Positions 7,871 through 17,709 of a stretch of 64,000 nt of DNA are shown here, in pieces. Position numbers and translations under genes: made by a program. This DNA comes from an uncultured Clostridia bacterium (GTDB lineage: Bacteria; Bacillota; Clostridia; Oscillospirales; Ruminococcaceae). The stretch's first letter is position 1, and each line of letters opens with the position of its first letter. The notes below the pieces were generated by a model. The model was not told the DNA's origin. It worked only from the letters and a program-made list of their open reading frames with translations, and did no database searches. The stretch spans positions 1-64,000 of the forward strand of contig CANRNN010000004.1 of assembly GCA_947632025.1 (NCBI GenBank), in the 5' to 3' direction.

Positions 7871-8041
7871 ATGAAAATTCGCATAAACAGGAGAACAATT
7901 CGCCGCACATTTACGGGAAGAAAAACTTTTCCGACCGAGAAATTCAAGATAACGAAACGCCGCACACACAACGTCTTGCTTATCTCTGCGGCGTGCATAT
8001 TGGGATTTATCGCTGCCGTAATCATTTTAGCAATCGTCTGA
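7871..8041 (+). CDS. Small basic single-span membrane peptide, 56 aa
   Basis: The protein has a strongly cationic N-terminal half (about 13 Lys/Arg in the first 34 residues) and one hydrophobic segment of about 20 residues at the C-terminus, so it looks tail-anchored with the basic part in the cytoplasm. The ATG at 7871 follows GGGGGT closely. It has its own near-consensus promoter and terminator and is divergent from an XRE regulator with a palindromic operator between them. No family recognised; the layout is compatible with a small regulated peptide or a toxin-like gene, but nothing proves either. Confidence 0.7.
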   Translation: MKIRINRRTIRRTFTGRKTFPTEKFKITKRRTHNVLLISAACILGFIAAVIILAIV

Positions 8042-8057
8042 ACCCGCGGGATTCACA

Positions 8058-8085
8058 AACGCCCCCGAATTTCGAGGGCGTTTTG
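8058..8085 (+). terminator. Terminator of the small peptide gene
   Basis: AACGCCC/GGGCGTT stem with an inner CGAATTTCG followed by TTTTGTTTT. Confidence 0.8.
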
Positions 8086-8092
8086 TTTTGCA

Positions 8093-8129
8093 AAAAAAAT
8101 CTCCCCCCGAACGTCAGTCCGGAGGGAGC
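8093..8129 (-). terminator. ATP synthase operon terminator
   Basis: On the minus strand a GC-rich stem (CTCCC / GGGAG at its ends) is followed by a run of eight T, just after the atpC stop codon. Confidence 0.8.
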
Positions 8130-8134
8130 ATTTT

Positions 8135-8536
8135 TTAATTAAACCTTGAAGTGTCGATTCGGTTGAGGGCGCGTTTGAGCTTCGCGTCCGCAAGCAGCAA
8201 TTCCTTGTCGCTCTTGGCGGCTTTTATGCGCTCCTCGGCGGTCGCCTTCGCGGCGTTCGCACGCTCAACGTCTATCTCGTCCGACCATTCGCAAGTCTGA
8301 ACGAGTATCGTCGTCTTTTCCTTCGACACCTTGATAATTCCGCCCGAAGTCGCCGCACGGCGGAACTGTCCGTCTATCATTATCCGCATCTGCCCGATAC
8401 TTATTGCCGCGCAGTACGGCTCGTGCCCGTTTAGTATACCCACGTCGCCGACCGTCGTTCTCACGATCACCTGTTCGGTTTCTCCGTCGAAAACGGTCTT
8501 TTCGGGCGTTATGATCTGAAGCTTAAACGGTGTCAT
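8135..8536 (-). CDS. atpC: ATP synthase F1 epsilon subunit
   Basis: The central-stalk epsilon subunit, which links gamma to the c-ring and restrains ATP hydrolysis. The 133-residue protein has the N-terminal beta sandwich (MTPFKLQIITPEK start, GDVGILNGHEP motif near residue 35) and a C-terminal two-helix hairpin rich in Ala, Lys and Glu. It is the last gene of the operon, 15 bp after atpD, with a terminator following. Confidence 0.97.
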   Translation of the reverse strand: MTPFKLQIITPEKTVFDGETEQVIVRTTVGDVGILNGHEPYCAAISIGQMRIMIDGQFRRAATSGGIIKVSKEKTTILVQTCEWSDEIDVERANAAKATAEERIKAAKSDKELLLADAKLKRALNRIDTSRFN

Positions 8537-8551
8537 CGGCTTTTCCTTTCG

Positions 8552-9952
<1,401 letters not shown>

Positions 9953-9970
9953 CTAACTTTTCCTTTCCGT

Positions 9971-9999
9971 CTAGAGGTTAGAAATTAAGAAGTAAGAGA
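9971..9999. repeat. Heptanucleotide repeat array before atpD
   Basis: CTAGAGG, TTAGAAA, TTAAGAAG (one base longer) and TAAGAGA occupy the atpG-atpD gap next to the atpD ribosome binding site; the mRNA strand is the pyrimidine strand. A short palindrome around AGATCT follows. Confidence 0.7.
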
Positions 10000-10038
10000 T
10001 CAGATTTTTAGATCTGGGTTCTAAGGAATATTATTTTT

Positions 10039-10890
10039 TTATTCCTGTGCCGACGCTCCCGAAACTATATCAATGATTTCGGTCGTGATGCTTGCCTGAC
10101 GCGCTCTGTTGTAGAGCAGCGACAGACTTTCCGTCATAGCGTCCGCGTTGTCGGTGGCGTTCTCCATAGCGGTGCGCCTTGCGCCCTGTTCTGACGCGAA
10201 GGACTCCACGACTGCGCACTGGATAAGCGAAGCCGTAAATTTCGGCACGATCCTGTTGAACACTGCCTCCGGAGAGGGGTCGTAGTTCATAGTGCCGTAA
10301 TCTTCAAGCTGCACTGTATCCATAGGAAGCACACGCATACTTTCGGGCTGCTGGCTCATTGACGACACAAACATCGTGTAGAAAACGTATACCTCGTCGA
10401 CCTCGCCCTTCGAGAACATTTCTATTGCAATATCCGCAATATCCTGAGCCGTATTCGGCTTTATGTCCTCGGCGATATTCGAGTACGACTCGACCATTTC
10501 GTATCCGCGTTTTGAAAAGAACTCGCCTGCTTTTCTTCCTATGGCGAGAATTTTCGGCTTTTCGGCATCGTCCTTGTGCGCGGCTGCCGCCATTTTAAGG
10601 ACATTTGAGTTATAGCCTCCCGCCAAGCCTCTGTCGCCTGCTATAACGATAAAGAGTTTATGCTTGACCTCTCTTTTTTCCGTGAATATTGTAGAGAAGT
10701 CGGTATTTGCGGAAGCTATCTCGCACATAGTCTTGTACAGCTCGTTAAAGTACGGACGTGCAAGCTCTGCGCGGGATTTCGCCTTGCGGAGTTTACTAGA
10801 AGCGACAAGCTCCATCGCCTTTGTTATCTGTCTTGTAGACCCGACAGACTTTATCCGGCGCTTTATCGCTTTCATATTTCCGCTTGCCAA
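10039..10890 (-). CDS. atpG: ATP synthase F1 gamma subunit
   Basis: Rotating central shaft of the enzyme. The 283-residue protein has the conserved N-terminal coiled-coil start (RRIKSVGSTRQITKAME) and the matching C-terminal helix (ENATDNADAM). The start is TTG at 10890, 9 bases after GGAG; it gives the usual MASGN-type N-terminus. The 5' gap to the upstream small gene is filled by a heptanucleotide repeat array. Confidence 0.98.
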   Translation of the reverse strand: MASGNMKAIKRRIKSVGSTRQITKAMELVASSKLRKAKSRAELARPYFNELYKTMCEIASANTDFSTIFTEKREVKHKLFIVIAGDRGLAGGYNSNVLKMAAAAHKDDAEKPKILAIGRKAGEFFSKRGYEMVESYSNIAEDIKPNTAQDIADIAIEMFSKGEVDEVYVFYTMFVSSMSQQPESMRVLPMDTVQLEDYGTMNYDPSPEAVFNRIVPKFTASLIQCAVVESFASEQGARRTAMENATDNADAMTESLSLLYNRARQASITTEIIDIVSGASAQE

Positions 10891-10910
10891 AATATATCAC
10901 TCCTTTGCAT

Positions 10911-10980
10911 TTAGATGTAAGAGGCAAGGGTCAGTTACATAGATTAAGAAGTATGATGTAAGAGGTAGGATTTAAGGTAA
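10911..10980. repeat. Heptanucleotide repeat arrays before atpG
   Basis: Two groups of 7-base units: TTAGATG, TAAGAGG at 10911-10924, and TTAAGAAG, TATGATG, TAAGAGG, TAGGATT at 10944-10972. They extend from just past the 41-residue gene to the atpG ribosome binding site. The pyrimidine strand is the mRNA strand. Confidence 0.7.
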
Positions 10981-10999
10981 GACGCAGAACTATCCTACC

Positions 11000-11125
11000 T
11001 CAAATATTATCCTCGGTAGTGATATACTTGACCTTTTTCTCAATGTAGAGCCAAGCCACGGCAAGCGCCGTCACAGTCGCGAGAACCGTTGCTACAATGC
11101 CCAATACAAAAGAAGCCTGTTTCAT
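11000..11125 (-). CDS. 41-aa membrane protein within the ATP synthase operon
   Basis: An open frame too short for routine gene calling: ATG at 11125, TGA at 11000-11002. The product begins MKQASFVLGIVATVLA, has one hydrophobic span (about residues 5-25) and a charged tail ending TTEDNI. The ribosome binding site AAAGGAG overlaps the atpA stop codon, so it is translationally coupled to atpA. It lies between atpA and atpG, a position where ATP synthase operons normally have no gene. Family unknown; a role in assembly or stability of the complex is an inference from position only. Confidence 0.72.
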   Translation of the reverse strand: MKQASFVLGIVATVLATVTALAVAWLYIEKKVKYITTEDNI

Positions 11126-11137
11126 ATTTGCGCTCCT

Positions 11138-12646
11138 TTACCCTGCGTAGGATTCCGCGAAGCTCGAAAGCACGGACTTCAGTGCTTCCTCATTTTCGGG
11201 CGAAATTACCTTCTCGTTCTTGATCCCGTCGAGAATTTCAGGCTTTGTCGTCTTGATGTTCTCGATAAGATCTTTCTGATACTGCTTGATTTTTTCAACA
11301 GGTATCTTTGCCAGATAGTTGTTGATAACGGCGTAAATAATTACGACCTGCTCTTCGACCTCCAGCGGAGAATTCTGATCCTGTTTCAGAACCTCAACGA
11401 TACGTTCACCCTTTGCAAGACGGTCCTTTGTATCCTTATCAAGGTCAGAACCGAACTGCGAGAACGACTGCAGCTCACGATACTGCGAATAGTCGAGCTT
11501 AAGCGTACCCGCGACTTTCTTCATTGCCTTTATCTGCGCGTTTCCTCCGACACGGGATACCGAGATACCGGGGTTTACCGCGGGACGAACGCCCGAATTG
11601 AACAACTCTGTTTCGAGGAATATCTGACCGTCGGTAATTGAAATTACGTTTGTCGGAATATACGCCGAAACGTCGCCTGCCTGCGTTTCGATGATAGGCA
11701 GTGCGGTAAGAGAGCCTCCGCCGTACTCGCTGTTAAGACGAGCAGCGCGTTCAAGCAGTCTTGAATGGAGATAGAATACGTCGCCGGGGTACGCCTCACG
11801 TCCCGGCGGGCGCTTCAGAAGAAGCGACAGCGCACGGTAAGCGACCGCGTGCTTCGACAGATCGTCGTATACTATAAGTACGTCCTTGCCGTTCTCCATA
11901 AAGTATTCGCCCATAGCGCAGCCCGCGTAAGGCGCGATATACTGGAGCGGTGCAAGCTCCGACGCAGTGGACGAAACTACGATAGTATAGTCCATAGCGC
12001 CGTTTGTGGTAAGTGTTTCCACTACGTTTGCCACAGTCGAGTTTTTCTGACCGATAGCGACGTAAATGCAGATAACGTCCTTACCTCTCTGGTTGATTAT
12101 GGTGTCAATGGCGATAGCGGTCTTACCCGTTTGTCTGTCGCCGATGATAAGCTCACGCTGACCTCTGCCTATCGGGATCATAGAGTCGATTGCCTTGATT
12201 CCCGTCTGGAGAGGGACGTTTACAGGTTCTCTTGTGATGATACCCGAAGCTATCTTCTCGATGGGGCGTGTTTCCTTCGCGAGGATACTGCCCTTGCCGT
12301 CAAGCGGCTGTCCGAGAGAGTTCACAACGCGTCCGAGAAGCGCCTCTCCGACAGGCACGGACACGATGCTGTTCGTGCGCTTTACGCTGTCGCCCTCTTT
12401 AATGCCCGCGTCCGAGCCCAGCATAACCGCACCTACGAATCCCTGCTCAAGGTTGAGTGCCATACACTGGATCCCGTTCTCGAATTCGAGAAGCTCATTC
12501 AGCATACAGTTTTCAAGTCCGTGGATACGAACGATACCGTCGCCGACGGTAACGACCGTTCCCACATCTCCGAGCTGGATCTTCGCGCTGTAATTCTTGA
12601 TGCGGTCTTTGATAAGACCCGTTATTTCATCGGGGCGTAAATCCAT
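11138..12646 (-). CDS. atpA: ATP synthase F1 alpha subunit
   Basis: Non-catalytic nucleotide-binding subunit of the F1 head, 502 residues. It has the GDRQTGKT P-loop, the alpha signature [14 protein letters not shown] and the N-terminal DLRPDEI start. The second ATG (12646) is chosen: the first (12655) directly touches the ribosome binding site AAAGGG. Followed immediately by the 41-residue membrane protein gene. Confidence 0.98.
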   Translation of the reverse strand: MDLRPDEITGLIKDRIKNYSAKIQLGDVGTVVTVGDGIVRIHGLENCMLNELLEFENGIQCMALNLEQGFVGAVMLGSDAGIKEGDSVKRTNSIVSVPVGEALLGRVVNSLGQPLDGKGSILAKETRPIEKIASGIITREPVNVPLQTGIKAIDSMIPIGRGQRELIIGDRQTGKTAIAIDTIINQRGKDVICIYVAIGQKNSTVANVVETLTTNGAMDYTIVVSSTASELAPLQYIAPYAGCAMGEYFMENGKDVLIVYDDLSKHAVAYRALSLLLKRPPGREAYPGDVFYLHSRLLERAARLNSEYGGGSLTALPIIETQAGDVSAYIPTNVISITDGQIFLETELFNSGVRPAVNPGISVSRVGGNAQIKAMKKVAGTLKLDYSQYRELQSFSQFGSDLDKDTKDRLAKGERIVEVLKQDQNSPLEVEEQVVIIYAVINNYLAKIPVEKIKQYQKDLIENIKTTKPEILDGIKNEKVISPENEEALKSVLSSFAESYAG

Positions 12647-12696
12647 TACATACATCCCTTTCTAAAACGTATTGCAAGTAAAACTCAACAAAAAGC

Positions 12697-13248
12697 TTAT
12701 GCTATAACGCTTCCAAGCTCTTTCTTGAGCGCGTCAAGCCTTGCCCTGACGCTTCCGTCATAACGGCGCGTGCCGTAATCTATGACGATTCCGCCGATTA
12801 TCGACTTGTCGACCTTTTCCCTTATAGTAACGGTCTTGCCGATTATCGTCGACATCTTCGCGGCGATTTGTTCCTTCATCTTATCGGACAGAGGCTCCGA
12901 AGCCGTAACGGTTATTTCCGCCAGCTTGAATTTGTCGTTGTAAAGCTCGTTAAAACGCTTTACAATATCCGAAAAGCAGCCCATTCTGTTCTTTTCCGCG
13001 AGTACGCACAGCAGATTTCCGCACAGACTGCTCAGTTTCCCGTTTTCGGTAATATCTCTGCACAGTCCGACCTTTTCCTCTACAGAAACGGTCGGCGTTC
13101 CCATGACCTTGATAAAGCCGGGATTCTCGTCAAAAATATCCGAAAGCGTTCTGAGTTCTGTCAGATAATCGGAAAGCCCGCCCTCGCCCTGCTCGCAGCA
13201 AAGCTCGAAGTACGCGTCGCCGTATACATTTTCAGCCTTGTCGTTCAT
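12697..13248 (-). CDS. atpH: ATP synthase F1 delta subunit
   Basis: Peripheral-stalk connector between the F1 head and subunit b (OSCP-like), 183 residues. The helical N-terminal domain carries AYFELC, and the C-terminal part has VDKSIIGGIVIDYGTRRYDGS, shared by delta subunits. The ATG at 13248 follows AGGAAA; an earlier in-frame TTG is at 13254. Located between atpF and atpA as usual. Confidence 0.97.
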   Translation of the reverse strand: MNDKAENVYGDAYFELCCEQGEGGLSDYLTELRTLSDIFDENPGFIKVMGTPTVSVEEKVGLCRDITENGKLSSLCGNLLCVLAEKNRMGCFSDIVKRFNELYNDKFKLAEITVTASEPLSDKMKEQIAAKMSTIIGKTVTIREKVDKSIIGGIVIDYGTRRYDGSVRARLDALKKELGSVIA

Positions 13249-13290
13249 AAGCAATTTCCTTTCTGTACGGACAAAAGTCCAAACACTCGC

Positions 13291-13845
13291 CTAATCCTTA
13301 TCTTTGTCGTTGACTTCGTTAAGGAAGCGGGTGATAAGCTCCTCGTTGTCCTTGGCGGAAATTTCCTTTTCAACGACCTTGCCCGCTGCCATTACAACAA
13401 GCTCGGATATTTCGTCCTTTACCTCGTTGAGGGCGCGTTGTTTGTCGCGTTCGATATTTTCCTCCGCCTTTGTGCGGATATCCGCTGCTTTGCGGTTTGC
13501 TTCGTTTACGATCTCTTCCTCGCGCTTCTGCGCACGAAGCGTCGCCTGCTTTACTATCTCGGCGGCTTCGTTCTTTGCGTCCGCCAGACGCTGTATGTAT
13601 TCCTCTTCAGCCTTTTGCGCAGCTTCCTTGGCTTGCTGTGCCTCGGAGATTTCCGCTGCTGCCATTTCCTTGCGCTTGTCAAGGATCTTGCACACGGGCT
13701 TGTACAGGAAAAATCTGAAGATGAGGAAGATGATAAACGTGTTTATCAGCGTAAAGACGATAGTTCCGGGATTGATGGACACGAGAGCCTCGTACCAATC
13801 TCTTCCTGCTGCCGTCTGGCTGACGTTGCTGAGGATATTCAGCAT
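13291..13845 (-). CDS. atpF: ATP synthase F0 subunit b
   Basis: Peripheral stalk. The 184-residue protein has one membrane span (about residues 28-48), then a long charged coiled coil rich in Ala, Glu and Lys that reaches up to the delta subunit. The KPVCKILDKRK segment after the membrane is typical. The start ATG at 13845 follows AGGAGG. Confidence 0.97.
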   Translation of the reverse strand: MLNILSNVSQTAAGRDWYEALVSINPGTIVFTLINTFIIFLIFRFFLYKPVCKILDKRKEMAAAEISEAQQAKEAAQKAEEEYIQRLADAKNEAAEIVKQATLRAQKREEEIVNEANRKAADIRTKAEENIERDKQRALNEVKDEISELVVMAAGKVVEKEISAKDNEELITRFLNEVNDKDKD

Positions 13846-13885
13846 TAAATTTTCCTCCTCCCTTTATGCGTTATACCCGTGGGAA

Positions 13886-14286
<401 letters not shown>

Positions 14287-14292
14287 AGCGTG

Positions 14293-15021
14293 TCAGTCAC
14301 ATTCCGCCGACGATATGTACGACATAGACAGCATAATGAATATGTACGCCTGCATTACCGCCGAGAAAATGTCAAAGTACAGCGAAGTTACTGCCGGAAT
14401 AACCAGCGCGAAATTGCCCAGAGCGAAATAGATAAGCGAGCCGATGACCAGTCCCGCCGTCATATTGCCGAACAGACGGAGCGCAAGTGCTAAAGGGTTC
14501 GCAAACTCTCCGATTATATTGAACGGCAGCATAAACGGCAGCGGCTCGACAAAGCTCTTGAAATAGCCCTTGAACTTGCCTGTTTTTGCGCGGTTGTACT
14601 GAACCAGAAAGAACGTTATTATCGCGAGCGTGCCCGTGACCGAAACGTCCGCCGTCGGATTCCGCAGTCCGAGCAGACCCATAAGGTTGCTTATCATTAT
14701 GTAGCACAGCAGCGTCATAATGTACGGAGTGTACGCGCCGTATTTTTCGCCCATAGTGCCGTTTACGGTATTGCGGACGAATTCCACCAGCATTTCCGCT
14801 GCAGCTTGACGCTTTGTTTCCGGCACGACCTTCATATTATGAGTCAATATAAGGATCACTGCCAGCAGGATAAGCATTACTACCCACTGAACTATGACGC
14901 TTTCCGTAAGCCATATTTCCGTTCCGCCTATTTCAAAGAGTTTTGCGACCTTCAGCGCGCCGTTGACCTCCAGCTCCTTTGCGGCAGCGGCTTCGGCGGC
15001 TAACATTAACGCGTTTGGCAT
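14293..15021 (-). CDS. atpB: ATP synthase F0 subunit a
   Basis: Membrane stator that forms the ion path with the c-ring, 242 residues. It has five to six hydrophobic helices and the essential Arg in helix 4 (ALALRLFGNM). The N-terminus is Ala-rich. The ATG at 15021 lies 11 bases after AGGAGG; a closer ATG is out of frame. Follows the subunit I-like gene by 6 bp. Confidence 0.97.
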   Translation of the reverse strand: MPNALMLAAEAAAAKELEVNGALKVAKLFEIGGTEIWLTESVIVQWVVMLILLAVILILTHNMKVVPETKRQAAAEMLVEFVRNTVNGTMGEKYGAYTPYIMTLLCYIMISNLMGLLGLRNPTADVSVTGTLAIITFFLVQYNRAKTGKFKGYFKSFVEPLPFMLPFNIIGEFANPLALALRLFGNMTAGLVIGSLIYFALGNFALVIPAVTSLYFDIFSAVMQAYIFIMLSMSYISSAECD

Positions 15022-15027
15022 TTCGCA

Positions 15028-15423
15028 TCAGTCCTCCTTTCTTAAAAATGCTCTTATCATTATGGCTATCCTCGGAAAGAACAGAGGTATCACCGATGCG
15101 ATAAGGCTTATAAACGGCGCAAGCGCGCCGATTGTGAGCAGTGCGAACAGACCGAGATACCTCGCGCAGTACATCGCGCTCATATAGGTATTCGCGGATT
15201 TTTCGCTCTTTCGCAGAGCGTTCTGAGCGGATTTTCCCAGCATCAGGAAATTAAGTGCCGCAACTATCATTCCGTAAACCGCGCCTACGGGAATAGTGTA
15301 ATCCCTCACCGCGAACGAAATAATCACCGTTACTGCCATATATATTCCGCTTATTACAAGAAAATACGGCGCCAAAGAGCGCATTTCCTCATACACGGGC
15401 TCGTTCTTTTTGATTGTTACCAC
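15028..15423 (-). CDS. ATP synthase subunit I-like membrane protein (AtpI)
   Basis: A 131-residue protein with four hydrophobic segments in the place of AtpI, upstream of atpB; AtpI-type proteins help c-ring assembly. The start is uncertain. The GTG at 15423 overlaps the ribosome binding site (AAAAGGTGG); a better spaced start would be the non-standard ATC at 15414 or the GTG at about 15396. The 3' end is directly before atpB. Confidence 0.85.
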   Translation of the reverse strand: MVTIKKNEPVYEEMRSLAPYFLVISGIYMAVTVIISFAVRDYTIPVGAVYGMIVAALNFLMLGKSAQNALRKSEKSANTYMSAMYCARYLGLFALLTIGALAPFISLIASVIPLFFPRIAIMIRAFLRKED

Positions 15424-15493
15424 CTTTTGGATCTACATTATAACATTAAGCTCAAAGCCGAACATTCCTCCGCCTTCGGATAAAACAAGCCGC

Positions 15494-15796
15494 TTACTTT
15501 CTATGGTCGTCATAGTAATCATTATCCCTGCGCGACGAAGTAAACGCACGGGGAACTTTCTTGTCTTTGTCCTGCTTTTCATAATAGCGGATAAGCGTTG
15601 TAAGATAATTTACCGCTCCGCCCAACATAAAAATAATAGCCAGCGCAACACAGATACCCATTACCCAGTCGGGCAGACCGAAATGCTTTACCAGTGCGCT
15701 CCCGCCCCATAGGAAAAGTAGAAGCGGCGCAATTATCACAAACGCTATCTGACTTACTTTAGCGTATACCGCAAACGGACTTTCGTTCTTCTTCAT
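15494..15796 (-). CDS. AtpZ/AtpI-family membrane protein
   Basis: A 100-residue protein with two hydrophobic segments (about residues 12-35 and 43-65) and a basic, Asp-rich tail, of the small AtpZ type often found first in ATP synthase operons. Its ATG overlaps the stop codon of the upstream gene (TAATG), indicating translational coupling. A 70-bp gap follows before the AtpI-like gene. Confidence 0.8.
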   Translation of the reverse strand: MKKNESPFAVYAKVSQIAFVIIAPLLLFLWGGSALVKHFGLPDWVMGICVALAIIFMLGGAVNYLTTLIRYYEKQDKDKKVPRAFTSSRRDNDYYDDHRK

Positions 15797-16476
15797 TACT
15801 TAAGAAACTCCGTAAGCCTCCAGCCGTCGTCGGTCTTTATCATTTTGGCGGAAAGCACTGATTCGGGGTGTTCTGCGGCTTCCTCGACCGTTATCCCGTT
15901 AATGTAAACGGTAATATCACAGGAGCTTTCGCTCGTCGGGATCACCTCAAGCATACACGACGACCAGTCCGCCGTATAGCTCGTATCGGGCGCGAAACGC
16001 GCGTCTATTCCGAGAAAAATATCGCCGAAAACGTCGCGGTTTTTATAAAGCTCCACAGCCTGCGTCGAGCCGTCTTTCAGCTTCAGCTCGAAATTGTGGA
16101 GTATTCTGTCCGCTTCCTCGGCAGTATAGACCGATTTGACCAGCTCCTCTATATCATCAATAGAATCGTACATATCCGAATCTACGGTATAAATCCCGTC
16201 CTCCGGCTCATTACCGTAAGGTTCGTCTTTATGCGCCAGTCCCTCTGTGATATAGAGCTTAATTATCTCATAGTTTTTCGACACGAGGTCGTGGGCGCTT
16301 GTGCCGCACTCGTCCAGAAGCTCCTGAGTTGCTTTGAAATTGTTTTCTCCCGAATTCTCCCCGTCATTTTTGTTCAGGACGACCAGAAGAACTATCACAG
16401 CCGCCAGCGCCAGTGCTGCAACAATTATTGTCGCGATAAGCGCCGAGTTGGAGCTGCTTTGCTTTTTACTGCTCAT
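15796..16476 (-). CDS. Membrane-anchored hypothetical protein, 226 aa
   Basis: An unrecognised protein with a Ser/Lys-rich N-terminus, one membrane span (about residues 12-35) and an extracytoplasmic acidic domain. The soluble part could be a SnoaL/NTF2-like or lumazine-binding-type fold, judging only from alternating strands and the ending DDGWRLTEFLK. The ATG at 16476 follows AAAGGT. Coupled by overlap to the AtpZ gene, so it belongs to the same transcript as the ATP synthase genes. Confidence 0.75.
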   Translation of the reverse strand: MSSKKQSSSNSALIATIIVAALALAAVIVLLVVLNKNDGENSGENNFKATQELLDECGTSAHDLVSKNYEIIKLYITEGLAHKDEPYGNEPEDGIYTVDSDMYDSIDDIEELVKSVYTAEEADRILHNFELKLKDGSTQAVELYKNRDVFGDIFLGIDARFAPDTSYTADWSSCMLEVIPTSESSCDITVYINGITVEEAAEHPESVLSAKMIKTDDGWRLTEFLK

Positions 16477-16510
16477 TAGTTAATTTGACCTTTCAAAAGA
16501 TATTATGCCG

Positions 16511-17647
16511 TCAGGTTTCGGAAGGATTAGGCTGAACGTTCTGCTTCCCATCCTTTGTATCGAGCGAGATAGCGTCTGGGAATACGTTTCTGCTGTCCTC
16601 TTTTGAGAGGAAAGTGGTGTTGACGTATCCTTGAATGATAGCGCCGTCCGTTACCGCTATAGTCGAAGCGTTTATATCTCCGAAAACGATAGCGTCACGT
16701 TTAAGCTCGGCTTTTCCGACAATATCGAGCTTGCCGCGTATTCTTCCGTTTATGTCGGCATACTGCGAGGAAAGATCCCCGATAAGTATAGTATCCCTGT
16801 CCATTTTCATACGTCCCTTGAGGGAAACATTTCCCTGCATAGCCGCCGAATTCATTGCCGCATTGTTGCAGGTAATATCGCCGATTATTTTTCCCGTCAT
16901 ATCAACGTTTCGTGTGGTTTCGACATTTCCCTTGACGTTTCCGTCTATCTGCATATTCGCAAGAGAACGCACATTTCCGTCTATAGATGTGTTTTTGGAA
17001 ATTATAGTAATTTCCTCGGTTTCGTTATTCATCTGCCCTGCGGGATTCTGCACGGGAGGAACATAGCCGTTGTTTCCGCCGTAGCCCCCGTTTCCGCCGA
17101 TACCGCCCATATTTCCCTGACCATAGCCTTGGTTCTGATAGGTACCCGCGCCGTTGGGTGTGACGTAGCCGCCCTGTGGGAAACCTGCGTTTCTGTTGTA
17201 GGAATCCTGTGCGCCCGCTCCGTTATTCTGCCCCATATTCTGCTGAACATTCCGAACATTTCTGTTTATCGAAGCTTCCTCTGCGGCGGTACCCGCGGGC
17301 TCCTGCGGCTTGCTCTGCACATTCGGGATACCGACATTTTCAGCGGGAGCGGCAGGATTCGCGTCAGCAGGATTTGAAGCCATATTTACAGCGCCGTTGT
17401 TTGCCGCACCTATATTCTGTGTATCCTGATTGCTCTGCGGGTTCTGGTTCGGATAATACGGCGTTTCAAGAGGAACTCCGTTGCTGTTCACCTCAACGCC
17501 CGCCGGCGGTGTTGTCTGTCCCCCGTTCTGCCGGAGGTATTTATCTAATTCGCTCGGCTGATTTCCGCTCTGCTGAGTATTATCGCCCTGTCCGTCTTTT
17601 TTCCACAATTCCTTAACAGCTTGTGAAAAATTATCTTTGATTCCCAT
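16511..17647 (-). CDS. Bactofilin-family cytoskeletal protein with Asn/Gly-rich N-terminus
   Basis: A 378-residue protein with a C-terminal polymer-forming bactofilin domain (about residues 210-350) made of short repeated strands with motifs such as IDGNVKGNV and IRGKLDIVGKAEL. The first 200 residues are low complexity, rich in Asn, Gln, Gly and Pro, much longer than in typical bactofilins. Bactofilins form filaments at the membrane and often position cell-wall enzymes; the neighbour is a polysaccharide deacetylase. The ATG at 17647 follows AAAGGA. Confidence 0.9.
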   Translation of the reverse strand: MGIKDNFSQAVKELWKKDGQGDNTQQSGNQPSELDKYLRQNGGQTTPPAGVEVNSNGVPLETPYYPNQNPQSNQDTQNIGAANNGAVNMASNPADANPAAPAENVGIPNVQSKPQEPAGTAAEEASINRNVRNVQQNMGQNNGAGAQDSYNRNAGFPQGGYVTPNGAGTYQNQGYGQGNMGGIGGNGGYGGNNGYVPPVQNPAGQMNNETEEITIISKNTSIDGNVRSLANMQIDGNVKGNVETTRNVDMTGKIIGDITCNNAAMNSAAMQGNVSLKGRMKMDRDTILIGDLSSQYADINGRIRGKLDIVGKAELKRDAIVFGDINASTIAVTDGAIIQGYVNTTFLSKEDSRNVFPDAISLDTKDGKQNVQPNPSET

Positions 17648-17709
17648 AGCATATTCCTTTCGTTATATTCCCCAAAAACCAAATGAATTGGCATTTTACT
17701 CAAAATCCG

